Shown piece after piece: positions 16,615 through 24,654 of a stretch of DNA of 64,000 bases. The stretch spans positions 310,001 to 374,000 of the forward strand of contig NC_013174.1 of assembly GCF_000024065.1 (NCBI RefSeq), given 5' to 3'. Source of the stretch: Jonesia denitrificans DSM 20603 (GTDB lineage Bacteria > Actinomycetota > Actinomycetes > Actinomycetales > Cellulomonadaceae). The position numbers and the translations under genes were made by a program. Numbering within the stretch: the stretch's first letter is position 1; the number at the start of each line of letters is the position of its first letter. The notes under the pieces are model-generated. The model was not told where the DNA came from. It did not search any database and saw nothing but the letters and a program-made list of their open reading frames with translations.

Positions 16615-17624
16615 ACCGACTGTCGTTCAATCAATTGCGTGGGCACAGTCACCGCCGCGTACTCACGCCCATCAATCACATCGAGAAGAAGGCGGATGAC
16701 CTCCGCCGCAATCCGATCAAAAGGTTGACGCATCGTGGTCAGCGGCGGATCTAACTGTGCCGCCAACGCGTGATCGTCAAACCCAGCCACCGACACATCG
16801 CCCGGAACAGAGCGCCCCAACGTATTCAACGCCGTGATCGCACCCGCCGCCATGAGGTCAGAGGCCACAAAGATCCCGTCAATATCAGGACGCCGCTCCA
16901 TCAATTCCAGCACCGCATCATGACCTGACTTCCGGGAGTAGTCACCGTACGCCACTAACTCGTCGGTGTACTCATCACCCATGGCATCGCGGTAGCCCTC
17001 CAACCGGAAACGGCCACCGGGGGTATCCAAAGGACCAGTGATCGTCGCGACCACGGAACGGCCATGGTCCTTGATGTACTGCGTCATCCGGCGCGAAGAC
17101 GCCAACTCGTCAACAGCTGCCCACCCAATGCGGTCCTCGTACCCAAGCGGCATCCCGCAGGCAACCACTGGAATGTCCTTGGCCAACAAGTCACCCACCA
17201 CCGGGTTGTCCTCATGGGAGGACACCAAAATGACACCATCTACGTGCCCAGAAGCAATGTAGTCGGTGTTTCGCCGCCGCTCTGAGGGAGTCCCTGCAAC
17301 CATGAGTAGCATGGGGATTTCCCGTTCCCCAAGCTGTTCCGCGCACGAACGCAACAGAATGGAAAAGGTGGGGTCTTCAAACAGCAGGTGTTGCGGTTCG
17401 GTCAGGAGAAACGCCACCGAATTTGACCGGCCCGTCGCCAATGACCGGGCATGCTGGTTCATGGAGTAACCAGTCGCCTTAATCGCTGCATCGACTTTTG
17501 CCCGCGCTTCGGGGGACACCCAGTGCCCACCATTGATGACGCGGGACACAGTGCCGCGGGACACACCCGCGGCAGCCGCAACATCACGGATAGTCGGGCG
17601 CTTTTTTGCGTTAGGGGACGGCAT
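16611..17624 (-). CDS. LacI family transcriptional regulator of galactoside use
   Basis: A 337-residue repressor of normal LacI/GalR length. Residues about 10-60 are the DNA-binding domain (TIRDVAAAAGVSRGTVSRVI, then the hinge RSLATGRSNSVAFLL). The rest is a periplasmic-binding-like sensor with FVASDLMAAGAITAL and SVAGFDD. The start ATG 17624 has GGAGAA six bases upstream. It is last in the minus-strand order SBP, permease, permease, LacI. Perfect or near-perfect CTGTGACC/GGTCACAG palindromes lie before the SBP gene and before the GH42 gene, and are the likely operators. The inducer is probably a galactoside or its breakdown product (inference from the GH42 neighbour). Confidence 0.9.
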   Translation of the reverse strand: MPSPNAKKRPTIRDVAAAAGVSRGTVSRVINGGHWVSPEARAKVDAAIKATGYSMNQHARSLATGRSNSVAFLLTEPQHLLFEDPTFSILLRSCAEQLGEREIPMLLMVAGTPSERRRNTDYIASGHVDGVILVSSHEDNPVVGDLLAKDIPVVACGMPLGYEDRIGWAAVDELASSRRMTQYIKDHGRSVVATITGPLDTPGGRFRLEGYRDAMGDEYTDELVAYGDYSRKSGHDAVLELMERRPDIDGIFVASDLMAAGAITALNTLGRSVPGDVSVAGFDDHALAAQLDPPLTTMRQPFDRIAAEVIRLLLDVIDGREYAAVTVPTQLIERQSV

Positions 17625-17696
17625 GACATTCTCCACAGGGCCACTCTAGGGCAGAACAGGGCAGATGCGCGGGCTGGCGCGTGAACAACGGCTGGG

Positions 17697-18527
17697 TTAG
17701 CCCTTCACAGCGCCACCAAAGTCCACTTTCCAATAGCGCTGAAGCAAGAAGAACAACGCAATGAGCGGGATGATGGACAGCAGAGCCCCGGTGATGACAG
17801 AGGTGTACATTGCCGGTTGGCTGGCCCCCTGGTTGAGAAGACCGGAAAGCCCCACAGTGAGTGGGTAGAGCTGGTCGTTACCGAGCATGATGAACGGCAG
17901 CATGTAGTTGTTCCAGATCGCCACGAACTGGAACAAGAAAATGGTCACGAGCGCTGGGGCCATCATGGGCAGGGCGATGGTGAAGAATGTGCGTGCTTCA
18001 CCGGCGCCGTCAGTGCGGGCTGCTTCAATGACGTCGTTGGGGACAGAAGCACCAGCGTAAATGCGGGCCAGGTAAATCCCGTACGGCGAAATGATCGAGG
18101 GCAGCAGCACCGACCAGTAGGTGTTGGTCATGTTGATTTCCGCCAACAGCAGGTATTGAGGGATGGCGAGGACCACGGCGGGGACAAGCACCCCGGCGAG
18201 GAGGACCTTAAAGATCAGTCCTTTGCCCGCGAAGGTGTATTTGGCGAGCCCGTAACCTGCCGATGCGGACACCAGTGTGGAGGCAACCCCACCAACCCCT
18301 GCGTACAGGGCTGTGTTCCACATCCAGGTCCAAAACAGCCCGTCACGGTAGGCGGAGAGCTCCGCGATGTTGTCGAACAGGTGGGTGGAGGGGGCGAACG
18401 TGAAGGTGGAGAACAGTTCGTTGGCGCCTTTGGTGGAGGCCATGACCACCCAAATAACGGGCAGGAGGCAGTACAGTGCGCCGAGCAGGAGAATGCCTGT
18501 GCTGAGGTAACTGGGACGTTCTTTCAT
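17697..18527 (-). CDS. carbohydrate ABC transporter permease (MalG/LacG type)
   Basis: A 276-residue inner-membrane subunit with six hydrophobic helices. The cytosolic EAA loop that docks on the ATPase reads EAARTDGAGEARTFFTIALP. It pairs with the permease just upstream; the spacing is a single base after that gene's stop. GGAG before ATG 18527 fixes the start. No ATPase is encoded here, so a shared MsiK-type ATPase elsewhere is likely, as is usual for actinobacterial CUT1 sugar transporters. Together with GH42 it probably imports beta-galactosides. Confidence 0.93.
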   Translation of the reverse strand: MKERPSYLSTGILLLGALYCLLPVIWVVMASTKGANELFSTFTFAPSTHLFDNIAELSAYRDGLFWTWMWNTALYAGVGGVASTLVSASAGYGLAKYTFAGKGLIFKVLLAGVLVPAVVLAIPQYLLLAEINMTNTYWSVLLPSIISPYGIYLARIYAGASVPNDVIEAARTDGAGEARTFFTIALPMMAPALVTIFLFQFVAIWNNYMLPFIMLGNDQLYPLTVGLSGLLNQGASQPAMYTSVITGALLSIIPLIALFFLLQRYWKVDFGGAVKG

Positions 18528-18528
18528 G

Positions 18529-19443
18529 TCAGTTCTCCTGGTTAAACGCACGGTTACCTACCAGGCGCAGGAAACCAAAGCTGAGGATGAAGGTCGCGGC
18601 AGCGATGATGATGGAGGTGGCGGCCGCTGAGTAAATGTCGTCACGGATGAACGCGTCGCGGTACACCTTCATGAGCGGGGACCATGTGGTGGAAATCGAG
18701 TTGGATAGCGGACGCAACGTGGTCGGTTCTGCGAACACTTGAAGGGTCGCGATCAACGAGAACACGAACGTCATGATCAGTGAGGGGATCACGATGGGGA
18801 TTTTGATGCGGGTGGCGATTTGGCGTTCAGTTGCCCCATCGATGCGTGCGGCCTCATACATTTCGGAGGGGATGGCGCGTAGCGCAGTGTAGATGACGAT
18901 CATGTTGAACCCGGTGCCACCCCACACAGCAATGTTGGAGATCGCAAAGATAACAAGGTCGTTGCCCAACAGTGAGGGCACGTCAAGGTCGCCTTTGTTG
19001 AACAGGTAGTAGAACGGGGAGACGGCAGGAAGGTAAAGGAAACCCCACAGCAGTGAGGAAATCACGGCTGGCACAGCGTAAGGCAGGAAGATCGCGAGGC
19101 GGGAGAAGTTGCGTGCCCGTGAGCGCCCGGAGTCAAGAAGCAGTGCAAACAGGAGCGCAAGACCCAGCATGGTGGGGACCACGATGATCCCGTAGGTGAA
19201 CACGCGGATCACGGAGTCCACAAAGTCGGGGTCAGTAAGCGAGCGGGTGTAGTTGCTGAGCCCTGCCCACACTTCGGTGCGGCCGCCGGAGCCAAGCCCA
19301 AGACCGGAGACTTTCACCGACCGAAAGGACAGGTAGAGGGCGTAAACAATGGGCAGCGCCATGAGCCCGATGAACAGGAGCATCGCGGGGGCGAGGAAGA
19401 GGTAGGGGGCTGCTTTGCGCCCCATGGGTGTGTTGCGCTTCAC
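18529..19443 (-). CDS. carbohydrate ABC transporter permease (MalF/LacF type)
   Basis: A 304-residue permease with a longer N-terminal part than its partner and an EAA loop EAARIDGATERQIATRIKIP. It starts at GTG 19443, supported by AAGGA 7 bases upstream. The preceding binding-protein gene is separated by 89 bases that hold a strong hairpin, likely reducing permease relative to binding-protein output. It forms the membrane channel with the downstream permease. Family: CUT1 oligosaccharide importers. Confidence 0.93.
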   Translation of the reverse strand: MKRNTPMGRKAAPYLFLAPAMLLFIGLMALPIVYALYLSFRSVKVSGLGLGSGGRTEVWAGLSNYTRSLTDPDFVDSVIRVFTYGIIVVPTMLGLALLFALLLDSGRSRARNFSRLAIFLPYAVPAVISSLLWGFLYLPAVSPFYYLFNKGDLDVPSLLGNDLVIFAISNIAVWGGTGFNMIVIYTALRAIPSEMYEAARIDGATERQIATRIKIPIVIPSLIMTFVFSLIATLQVFAEPTTLRPLSNSISTTWSPLMKVYRDAFIRDDIYSAAATSIIIAAATFILSFGFLRLVGNRAFNQEN

Positions 19444-19466
19444 GAGGGGTCCTTAGGGTCCAAGTG

Positions 19467-19513
19467 AGTAGGGAGTGGCCGTGCCGAGGGGGACGGCTTG
19501 GCCACTCCCTACT
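19467..19513 (-). terminator. intercistronic hairpin between binding-protein and permease genes
   Basis: A 14-bp perfect repeat AGTAGGGAGTGGCC/GGCCACTCCCTACT, with an inner GCCG/CGGC stem. It probably acts as a partial terminator or mRNA-stabilising stem-loop, giving more binding protein than permease. Confidence 0.7.
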
Positions 19514-19532
19514 GGGGAAGGTGAGCGACTGG

Positions 19533-20855
19533 TTACTTCACAGTGAAGCCAGCGTTCACCATGTCTTCGGTGGTGATGGTCTGGATTGCGGTGACAGCGT
19601 TGACGAAGTCTGCTGCTTTCTTGGATTCGGTGGCTTTCCCAAATTCGTCGTTGTAGGCCGAGTAGGCGGTGTTGACGTTGGGTCCGAAGGTGAAGGGCGC
19701 AGCGGTTTGAGCAACCTCAGCAGTAACATCGTAGAACTCAGGCTGGTTGGAGAAGAACTCAGGTGCTTCGTTGAGAGCGCTGAGGGCTGCGGTTTGCGCG
19801 GCTGGGTAAATGCCTGCTTCTTTGACCATTGCGGCAACGGCGTCTTCGTTGGTGTTCAGCCAGGTTGCGAACTTCGCTGCTGCTTCAGGGTGCTCACTTT
19901 GGGTGGACACGGCTGTGGAGGATCCACCCCAGCTGCCGGTGGCGGGTGCGTTGGCGTCCCACTGTGGCATGGGTGCGACTTTCCATTTGCCTGCGGTGTC
20001 GCCGGCGTTTCCGGCGAGGACTCCAGGTGCCCACACGGCGGAGAGCCAGCCGACCTCGGTGCCGTTGTTGAGTGCGGCGTTCCATTCGGGGGTGTACATG
20101 GGTTTGTTGTTGATGACGCCTTCTTCGACGAGTTCACCCCAGAACTTGGCGACTTTCTGGGTGGGTTCTTCATCGATGTGCACGCCCCATGCTTGTGCTT
20201 CCAGGTCCATGGACCACCAGGAGGCACCGGCTTGGGTGGCAAGGCCGGTGAACCAGCCTGCGTCGTTGGCGGAGAACGTGCCGAGGTAGACGTCGGGGTC
20301 TGCTTCGTTGATGGTACGTGCCGCGTCAGCGTATTCGTCCCAGGTGGTGGGGACCTCAATGCCAAGGTCCTCGAAGACGTCTGCCCGGTAGAAGAACATC
20401 ATGGGGCCGGAGTCTTGGGGCACGGAGTAGACGGCGTCGCTACCGAGTGTGACCGCGTTCCAGACACCGTCGGAGAATTCTTCGCGGGTGGTCTCATCGA
20501 TGTAGCCGGAAATGTCGGCGAGTGCGTCTGAGGAGACGAGGGTGGGGATGACTTGGTATTCGGCTTGCATGAGGTCTGGAGCCCCAGAGCCTGCTTTGAT
20601 GGCGGTGAGGAACTTGGTGACGGCTGCGTCGCCGCCGTCTTGCTTGTTGACCGTGACCTGGATGTCTGGGTTCTCGGCGTTCCACACGTCAACAACTTTT
20701 TCCATGTTGGGTGCCCAGGTCCAGTAGGTGAGTTCTACTTTTTCGCCTGGCTTTGCTGAGTTGTTCGTGGTGTCGTCGTCGGAGCCGCATGCGGCGAGGG
20801 TGACCCCTAGTGTGACGGCGAGTGCTGCTGCTGCGGTTTTTGTTAGTCCGCGCAT
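19533..20855 (-). CDS. sugar ABC transporter substrate-binding lipoprotein
   Basis: A 440-residue extracellular solute-binding protein of cluster B (family 1). The signal peptide ends in the lipobox LAAC, followed by a Gly/Ser/Asp linker. The mature part has the family opening ELTYWTWAPNMEKVVDVWNA and the conserved PQDSGPMMFFYRADVFEDLG strand. It is the first gene of the minus-strand operon and is read divergently from the GH42 beta-galactosidase; an operator palindrome lies 72 bases upstream. The ligand is predicted to be a galactoside or galacto-oligosaccharide from context only. Confidence 0.93.
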   Translation of the reverse strand: MRGLTKTAAAALAVTLGVTLAACGSDDDTTNNSAKPGEKVELTYWTWAPNMEKVVDVWNAENPDIQVTVNKQDGGDAAVTKFLTAIKAGSGAPDLMQAEYQVIPTLVSSDALADISGYIDETTREEFSDGVWNAVTLGSDAVYSVPQDSGPMMFFYRADVFEDLGIEVPTTWDEYADAARTINEADPDVYLGTFSANDAGWFTGLATQAGASWWSMDLEAQAWGVHIDEEPTQKVAKFWGELVEEGVINNKPMYTPEWNAALNNGTEVGWLSAVWAPGVLAGNAGDTAGKWKVAPMPQWDANAPATGSWGGSSTAVSTQSEHPEAAAKFATWLNTNEDAVAAMVKEAGIYPAAQTAALSALNEAPEFFSNQPEFYDVTAEVAQTAAPFTFGPNVNTAYSAYNDEFGKATESKKAADFVNAVTAIQTITTEDMVNAGFTVK

Positions 20856-20926
20856 TGATCCTCCTTGATCGGTGACCCTGGGTGGGGTGAGTCAGTGGTG
20901 GTGGTCGGTGCGTGGTTCCTCCCGCG

Positions 20927-20942
20927 CTGTGACCGGTCACAG
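20927..20942. promoter_or_regulatory. LacI-type operator 1
   Basis: A perfect 16-bp palindrome CTGTGACCGGTCACAG with a central CG, typical of LacI/GalR operators, placed before the binding-protein gene. A close copy lies at 21015 on the GH42 side. Confidence 0.75.
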
Positions 20943-21014
20943 GAAATAATGTTGCACATACAGGCGGCTATTGGCAACCCCCGTTATCTTACTGGTACAT
21001 TGAGGAGTGTTCAG

Positions 21015-21032
21015 GCTGTGACCGCGCACAGC
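21015..21032. promoter_or_regulatory. LacI-type operator 2
   Basis: GCTGTGACCGCGCACAGC shares the CTGTGACCG left half and ACAG end with operator 1, with two changed positions inside. It is centred 55 bases before the GH42 start, so one repressor can control both directions. Confidence 0.65.
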
Positions 21033-21078
21033 GTTGTGTCGTGTCCCGTCCCTCGCGCGAGAAATGAGAAGTACACCC

Positions 21079-23214
21079 ATGCGTTTCGATCCCCAGTTCC
21101 AGCCCCGTGACTACGGCCTTCGTGGTCTGGAAGCGGTCACCTATGGTGGCGACTATAACCCGGAGCAGTGGCCCCGGCACGTGTGGCGTGAGGATGTGCG
21201 CCTCATGCGGGAAGCCGGCGTCAACTTGGTGTCCATTGGGATTTGGTCGTGGGCATTGCTCGAACCAGAGCCAGGTCGGTTCGATTTTGAGTGGCTCGAT
21301 GAACTGATTGAGCTGCTATGGGCCAATGAGATCCACGTGGACCTGGCCACACCGACCGCCGCACCCCCAGCATGGTTTTACGCCAACAACCCTGATGCAC
21401 GGGTCGTGACCAGGGACGGTACTGTGCTGACCAACGCGTCACGCGGGATGGCCTCACCCTCAGCGCCCGCTTACCGGCAGGCGTGCGCGTCAATAACTGA
21501 AGCGTTAGCGAAACGGTACGGGGACCACCCGGCGGTCGCCTTATGGCACGTACACAACGAGTACGGCGCGCCTGTGTCCGACTCGTACGACGAGTATTCG
21601 GTGGCGGCGTGGCGGGTGTGGCTTCAACGCCGCTACACCACGTTGGACGCGGTCAACGAGGCATGGGGCACCACGTTTTGGGGGCAAACCTACACACAGT
21701 GGGAGCACATCCCTGCCCCTGCTGTGTCCGCAACGGTGACAAACCCGTCCATGCGCCTGGACTACCAGCGGTTCACTTCCGATGCGCTGCTGGAATGCTT
21801 CATTGCTGAGCGCGATATTATCCGCCAGTACTCCACCGCCCCAGTGACCACGAACTTCATGGCATCCTCATGCCCAGCAATGGATCTGTGGGCGTGGGCG
21901 CAAGAATGCGACGTCATCTCCAATGACCACTACTTAACAGCTAGTGACCCCAACAACCACATCACCTTGGCCATGGACGCAGACCTCACCCGCTCATTGG
22001 CGCGCGGACTGCCATGGATACTTATGGAACATTCCACCTCGGCGGTGAACTGGCAGGAACGCAACGTCGCCAAAGCCCCAGGAGAGATGACCCGCAACGC
22101 ACTGTCCCACCTGGGGCGCGGCGCAAACGGCATCATGTTCTTCCAGTGGCGGGCAGCCCGCTTTGGGGCGGAAAAGTTCCACTCAGCGATGATCCCGCAC
22201 GGCGGCACCAACACTCGAGTGTTCCGTGAGGTGTGCTCCCTTGGAGCCACCCTTGGAGATCTCACCAGCCAGGGGATCACCGCATCGACAACCCGCGCGC
22301 AGGTAGCGATCCTGTGGGACTGGGAATCCATGTGGGCCCAAGACCTCGAATGGCGCCCTTCGGTGGACGTCGACCACCGCGAACGTACGGTGGCGTTTTA
22401 CCAACAGCTATTCCACGACCGGTTCACGGTTGATTTTGTGCACCCGGAAGCGGCATTGGACCAATACGCGTTGGTGATTGCCCCAGCGTCGTACCTGTTA
22501 ACGGATGCGGCAGCAGCGAACATTGATGCGTATGTGCGGGGCGGGGGCAGGTTTGTTGCCTCGTTCTTCACCGGTGTTGTTGACGACAATGACACGGTGC
22601 GTCATGGCGGGTTGGCAGCGGCGTTGGCCCCGGTTCTTGGGGTGACGGTGGAGGAATTCCTCCCGTTGCGGGCAGGGGAAACGCTGACAGTGCACGGCGA
22701 CCAGTTGGCGCCGGGGCTGACATTGACTGGCGATGTGTGGGCTGACGACCTTGTGTTAGACGGTGCCAAAGATGTGGCGTCCTACGTGGATGGTCCCGCC
22801 CCTGGCGGACCAGCGATCACCCGCCATGAATATGGGCAAGGGGTCGCCTGGTATGTGTCAACTCGGCTGTGTGGGGACAGCTTACGTGCCGTGTTGGATG
22901 CCGTGTACAAGGATGCAGGGTTAACCCCAGAGCGTGACGTGCCGCACGGCCTTGAGATCGTTGTGCGCACCAGCGACACCGGTGCCACATTTGTGACAGC
23001 AATGAACCACACGGACACAGACGCAGGGTTCCCACCTGTTGGAGGGCACGGAACACTGCAGGGGGTGGACCTGCGTGGGGGGCGCATCGTCACTCCGCCA
23101 GTTGTTGCCCGCACTCACACCACCCCCACACCAACCGACGCACCCGTTGCGGTGAGCACAGTGAGTGACACCATCATGGTGCCAGCTCGAGGCAGCGTCG
23201 TGGTGGTGAAGTAG
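21079..23214 (+). CDS. beta-galactosidase, glycoside hydrolase family 42
   Basis: A 711-residue cytosolic GH42 enzyme, normal length, that hydrolyses beta-galactosides by a retaining mechanism. The N-terminal barrel opens with YGGDYNPEQWPR. The acid/base Glu is in WHVHNEYG (about residue 160) and the nucleophile Glu in LMEHSTSAVNWQ (about 317). A trimerisation domain (from about 410) and a small C-terminal beta domain follow. No signal peptide is present, so its substrate is imported, consistent with the divergent ABC operon. I start at ATG 21079; the frame runs back to 21034 but overlaps the operator region. Terminator at 23236. Confidence 0.95.
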   Translation: MRFDPQFQPRDYGLRGLEAVTYGGDYNPEQWPRHVWREDVRLMREAGVNLVSIGIWSWALLEPEPGRFDFEWLDELIELLWANEIHVDLATPTAAPPAWFYANNPDARVVTRDGTVLTNASRGMASPSAPAYRQACASITEALAKRYGDHPAVALWHVHNEYGAPVSDSYDEYSVAAWRVWLQRRYTTLDAVNEAWGTTFWGQTYTQWEHIPAPAVSATVTNPSMRLDYQRFTSDALLECFIAERDIIRQYSTAPVTTNFMASSCPAMDLWAWAQECDVISNDHYLTASDPNNHITLAMDADLTRSLARGLPWILMEHSTSAVNWQERNVAKAPGEMTRNALSHLGRGANGIMFFQWRAARFGAEKFHSAMIPHGGTNTRVFREVCSLGATLGDLTSQGITASTTRAQVAILWDWESMWAQDLEWRPSVDVDHRERTVAFYQQLFHDRFTVDFVHPEAALDQYALVIAPASYLLTDAAAANIDAYVRGGGRFVASFFTGVVDDNDTVRHGGLAAALAPVLGVTVEEFLPLRAGETLTVHGDQLAPGLTLTGDVWADDLVLDGAKDVASYVDGPAPGGPAITRHEYGQGVAWYVSTRLCGDSLRAVLDAVYKDAGLTPERDVPHGLEIVVRTSDTGATFVTAMNHTDTDAGFPPVGGHGTLQGVDLRGGRIVTPPVVARTHTTPTPTDAPVAVSTVSDTIMVPARGSVVVVK

Positions 23215-23235
23215 GCGCAACAGCCTTATTAGTCA

Positions 23236-23277
23236 GGCGGGTGTGGGCGTGGGGTCAACCCCACACCCACACCCGCC
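23236..23277 (+). terminator. terminator of the beta-galactosidase gene
   Basis: A 19-bp stem with one mismatch: GGCGGGTGTGGGCGTGGGG pairs with CCCCACACCCACACCCGCC around a TCAA loop. It starts 22 bases after the GH42 stop and ends 13 bases before the NERD gene. Confidence 0.85.
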
Positions 23278-23289
23278 GATACTTGCTGT

Positions 23290-24060
23290 ATGTCTAATCC
23301 AGCGGGGCGATTGAGCAGAGATGAACGCAACGAACGTGGGGTGCGAGGAGAGCGAGCTACCCGCACCATCATGGGACTGTTAACCCCCGAAGAACACCTT
23401 GTTGCGCACGACCTGCCGTGGCCGGGCAGGCCCCAAGCCAACATCGACCATCTCGTGGTCAACGCACAGGGCGTGTTCGTCCTCGACACAAAAAACTGGT
23501 CCGGTACCGTCACCGCAACAGACGGTGAACTACGCCAAAACGGGAACTCGCGGGCTAGTGTGCTGGAGAAAATGCGGGACCAAGGCGCCGCCATCAACTC
23601 AATGATCACCGCGGTCCGGGTGGACAACCCCACCCTCCCACCTGTTCCCATTCACCCCATCCTCGTGCTCGCCGCACAAACCGGCATCAGTGAACACATC
23701 ACCACCGTGCACGTGGTCACCCTGGACCAACTGTTGCCCGCACTCACCACCAAACCACCGGTACTGGACGCCCAACAGGTCCGCACACTGGCCTACCACC
23801 TGGCTGAAACACTTGACTTCGACCGCGAAGTCACCCTCCTCAACGCCGCAACCGCACGCGCCCAAGCCCGCACCAACCCCCTACCCCGACGCGAAAAAAA
23901 GGGCACAAAAAAACCCAGCGCACGCGCTGAGCTCGCCGGGATCCTCCGCTTACTCCTCATGGGGGCGGGGCTGCTGTTCGTCATCACCCAACCCGACCTA
24001 GTCGCCAGCTTCGGTCACTGGATCAGCACCACAATCACCAACCTCATCACACCCAACTAA
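23290..24060 (+). CDS. NERD domain (nuclease-related) membrane protein
   Basis: A 256-residue protein. Residues about 15-130 form a NERD domain: GVRGERATRTIMGLL, then the catalytic-type core IDHLVVNAQGVFVLDTKNWSG with the D-x(n)-D-x-K pattern of restriction-like nucleases. A basic linker (about 195-215) precedes a C-terminal membrane helix (RLLLMGAGLLFVITQPDLV). NERD proteins are predicted DNA-processing factors; the exact role is unknown. It is a single gene followed by a possible terminator at 24070 and convergent with the DUF4235 gene. Confidence 0.85.
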   Translation: MSNPAGRLSRDERNERGVRGERATRTIMGLLTPEEHLVAHDLPWPGRPQANIDHLVVNAQGVFVLDTKNWSGTVTATDGELRQNGNSRASVLEKMRDQGAAINSMITAVRVDNPTLPPVPIHPILVLAAQTGISEHITTVHVVTLDQLLPALTTKPPVLDAQQVRTLAYHLAETLDFDREVTLLNAATARAQARTNPLPRREKKGTKKPSARAELAGILRLLLMGAGLLFVITQPDLVASFGHWISTTITNLITPN

Positions 24061-24069
24061 ACACGCCCA

Positions 24070-24108
24070 CCCCCGCTAGCACCCCAACACGGGAGCAACC
24101 AGCGGGGG
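24070..24108. terminator. possible bidirectional terminator
   Basis: An 8-bp perfect repeat CCCCCGCT/AGCGGGGG with a 23-base loop, between the convergent NERD and DUF4235 genes. The long loop and missing T tract make it uncertain. Confidence 0.4.
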
Positions 24109-24117
24109 AACACGCCA

Positions 24118-24378
24118 CTACTTCTTCGGCGACAACCGCGCCACCACCTTGTGCGACGATTTGCGTGCCATCACCTGAGTCAACGACGCCACCACAGCAG
24201 AGACTGCCGCAAACGTAATCACCGACGCAACCTGCGCATCGTCGTCATCCAAATCATGTGACAACCCACCCGTGGCCTTATCCCACACCTTCTCCACAAT
24301 CTTGTGGGCAACCCACCCCGCGGCCAACGACAAGCCCATCGTCACCAGCTTCTCCGTGGTCGACTGATCCTTCGCCAT
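24118..24378 (-). CDS. DUF4235 membrane protein
   Basis: An 86-residue protein matching the actinobacterial DUF4235 family in length and layout. It has a helix with GLSLAAGWVAHKIVEKVWDK, an acidic DDDDAQ turn, a second hydrophobic helix (VASVITFAAVSAVVASLTQ), and a basic tail. The function is unknown; such genes often sit alone. GAGGAGG before ATG 24378 is a strong ribosome-binding site. It is divergent from the thiamine operon, so 24379-24510 holds both promoters. Confidence 0.8.
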   Translation of the reverse strand: MAKDQSTTEKLVTMGLSLAAGWVAHKIVEKVWDKATGGLSHDLDDDDAQVASVITFAAVSAVVASLTQVMARKSSHKVVARLSPKK

Positions 24379-24509
24379 CACATCCTCCTCACCAACGACA
24401 ACACATACCACCAACCATCGTGGCACATCACACCCACCCACGCCCCCGCACAACCCCAGGTGGCGTGCACCACACCTCACCCCAACCCCACCGCCCGTAC
24501 AATGAACCC

Positions 24510-24600
24510 GTACGACAGGGGAGCGCACACCGCGCTGAGAGTGCCAGCACCGGCAGACCCTCGAACCTGACCCGGATCATACCGGCGTAGGGAGTCGGGC
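24510..24600 (+). ncRNA. TPP riboswitch (THI element)
   Basis: The conserved thiamine pyrophosphate aptamer is recognisable: AGGGGAGC, then CGCTGAGAG, CAGACCCT, GAACCTGA and ACCGGCGTAGGGAG in the right order, with a short closing stem GAC/GTC. Edges are approximate. It precedes thiB and should lower expression when thiamine pyrophosphate is plentiful. Confidence 0.95.
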
Positions 24601-24607
24601 TATCTCG

Positions 24608-24650
24608 CCGTGACACCGTCACGGAACCCCTCCTTGAACCTTAAAGGAGG
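24608..24650 (+). promoter_or_regulatory. expression platform: two hairpins, one hiding the thiB ribosome-binding site
   Basis: CCGTGAC-ACC-GTCACGG (24608-24624) is followed by CCTCCTT pairing with AAGGAGG (24629-24650). The second stem buries the whole Shine-Dalgarno AAAGGAGG, which lies 5 bases before the thiB ATG. There is no T tract, so control is probably translational. Confidence 0.75.
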
Positions 24651-24654
24651 ACAC

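Noticed and set aside
17817-18545. 242-codon plus-strand frame opposite the second sugar permease
   Set aside because: Shadow frame; the minus strand encodes a permease with a clear EAA loop.
19428-20531. 367-codon plus-strand frame opposite the sugar-binding protein
   Set aside because: Cys/Gly/Val-rich translation typical of antisense frames; the opposite strand has a clear lipoprotein with family motifs.
20927-20942. CRP-type site before the sugar-binding gene
   Set aside because: The spacing is TGTGA-N4-TCACA, not N6; a centred CG palindrome beside a LacI gene fits a LacI operator better.
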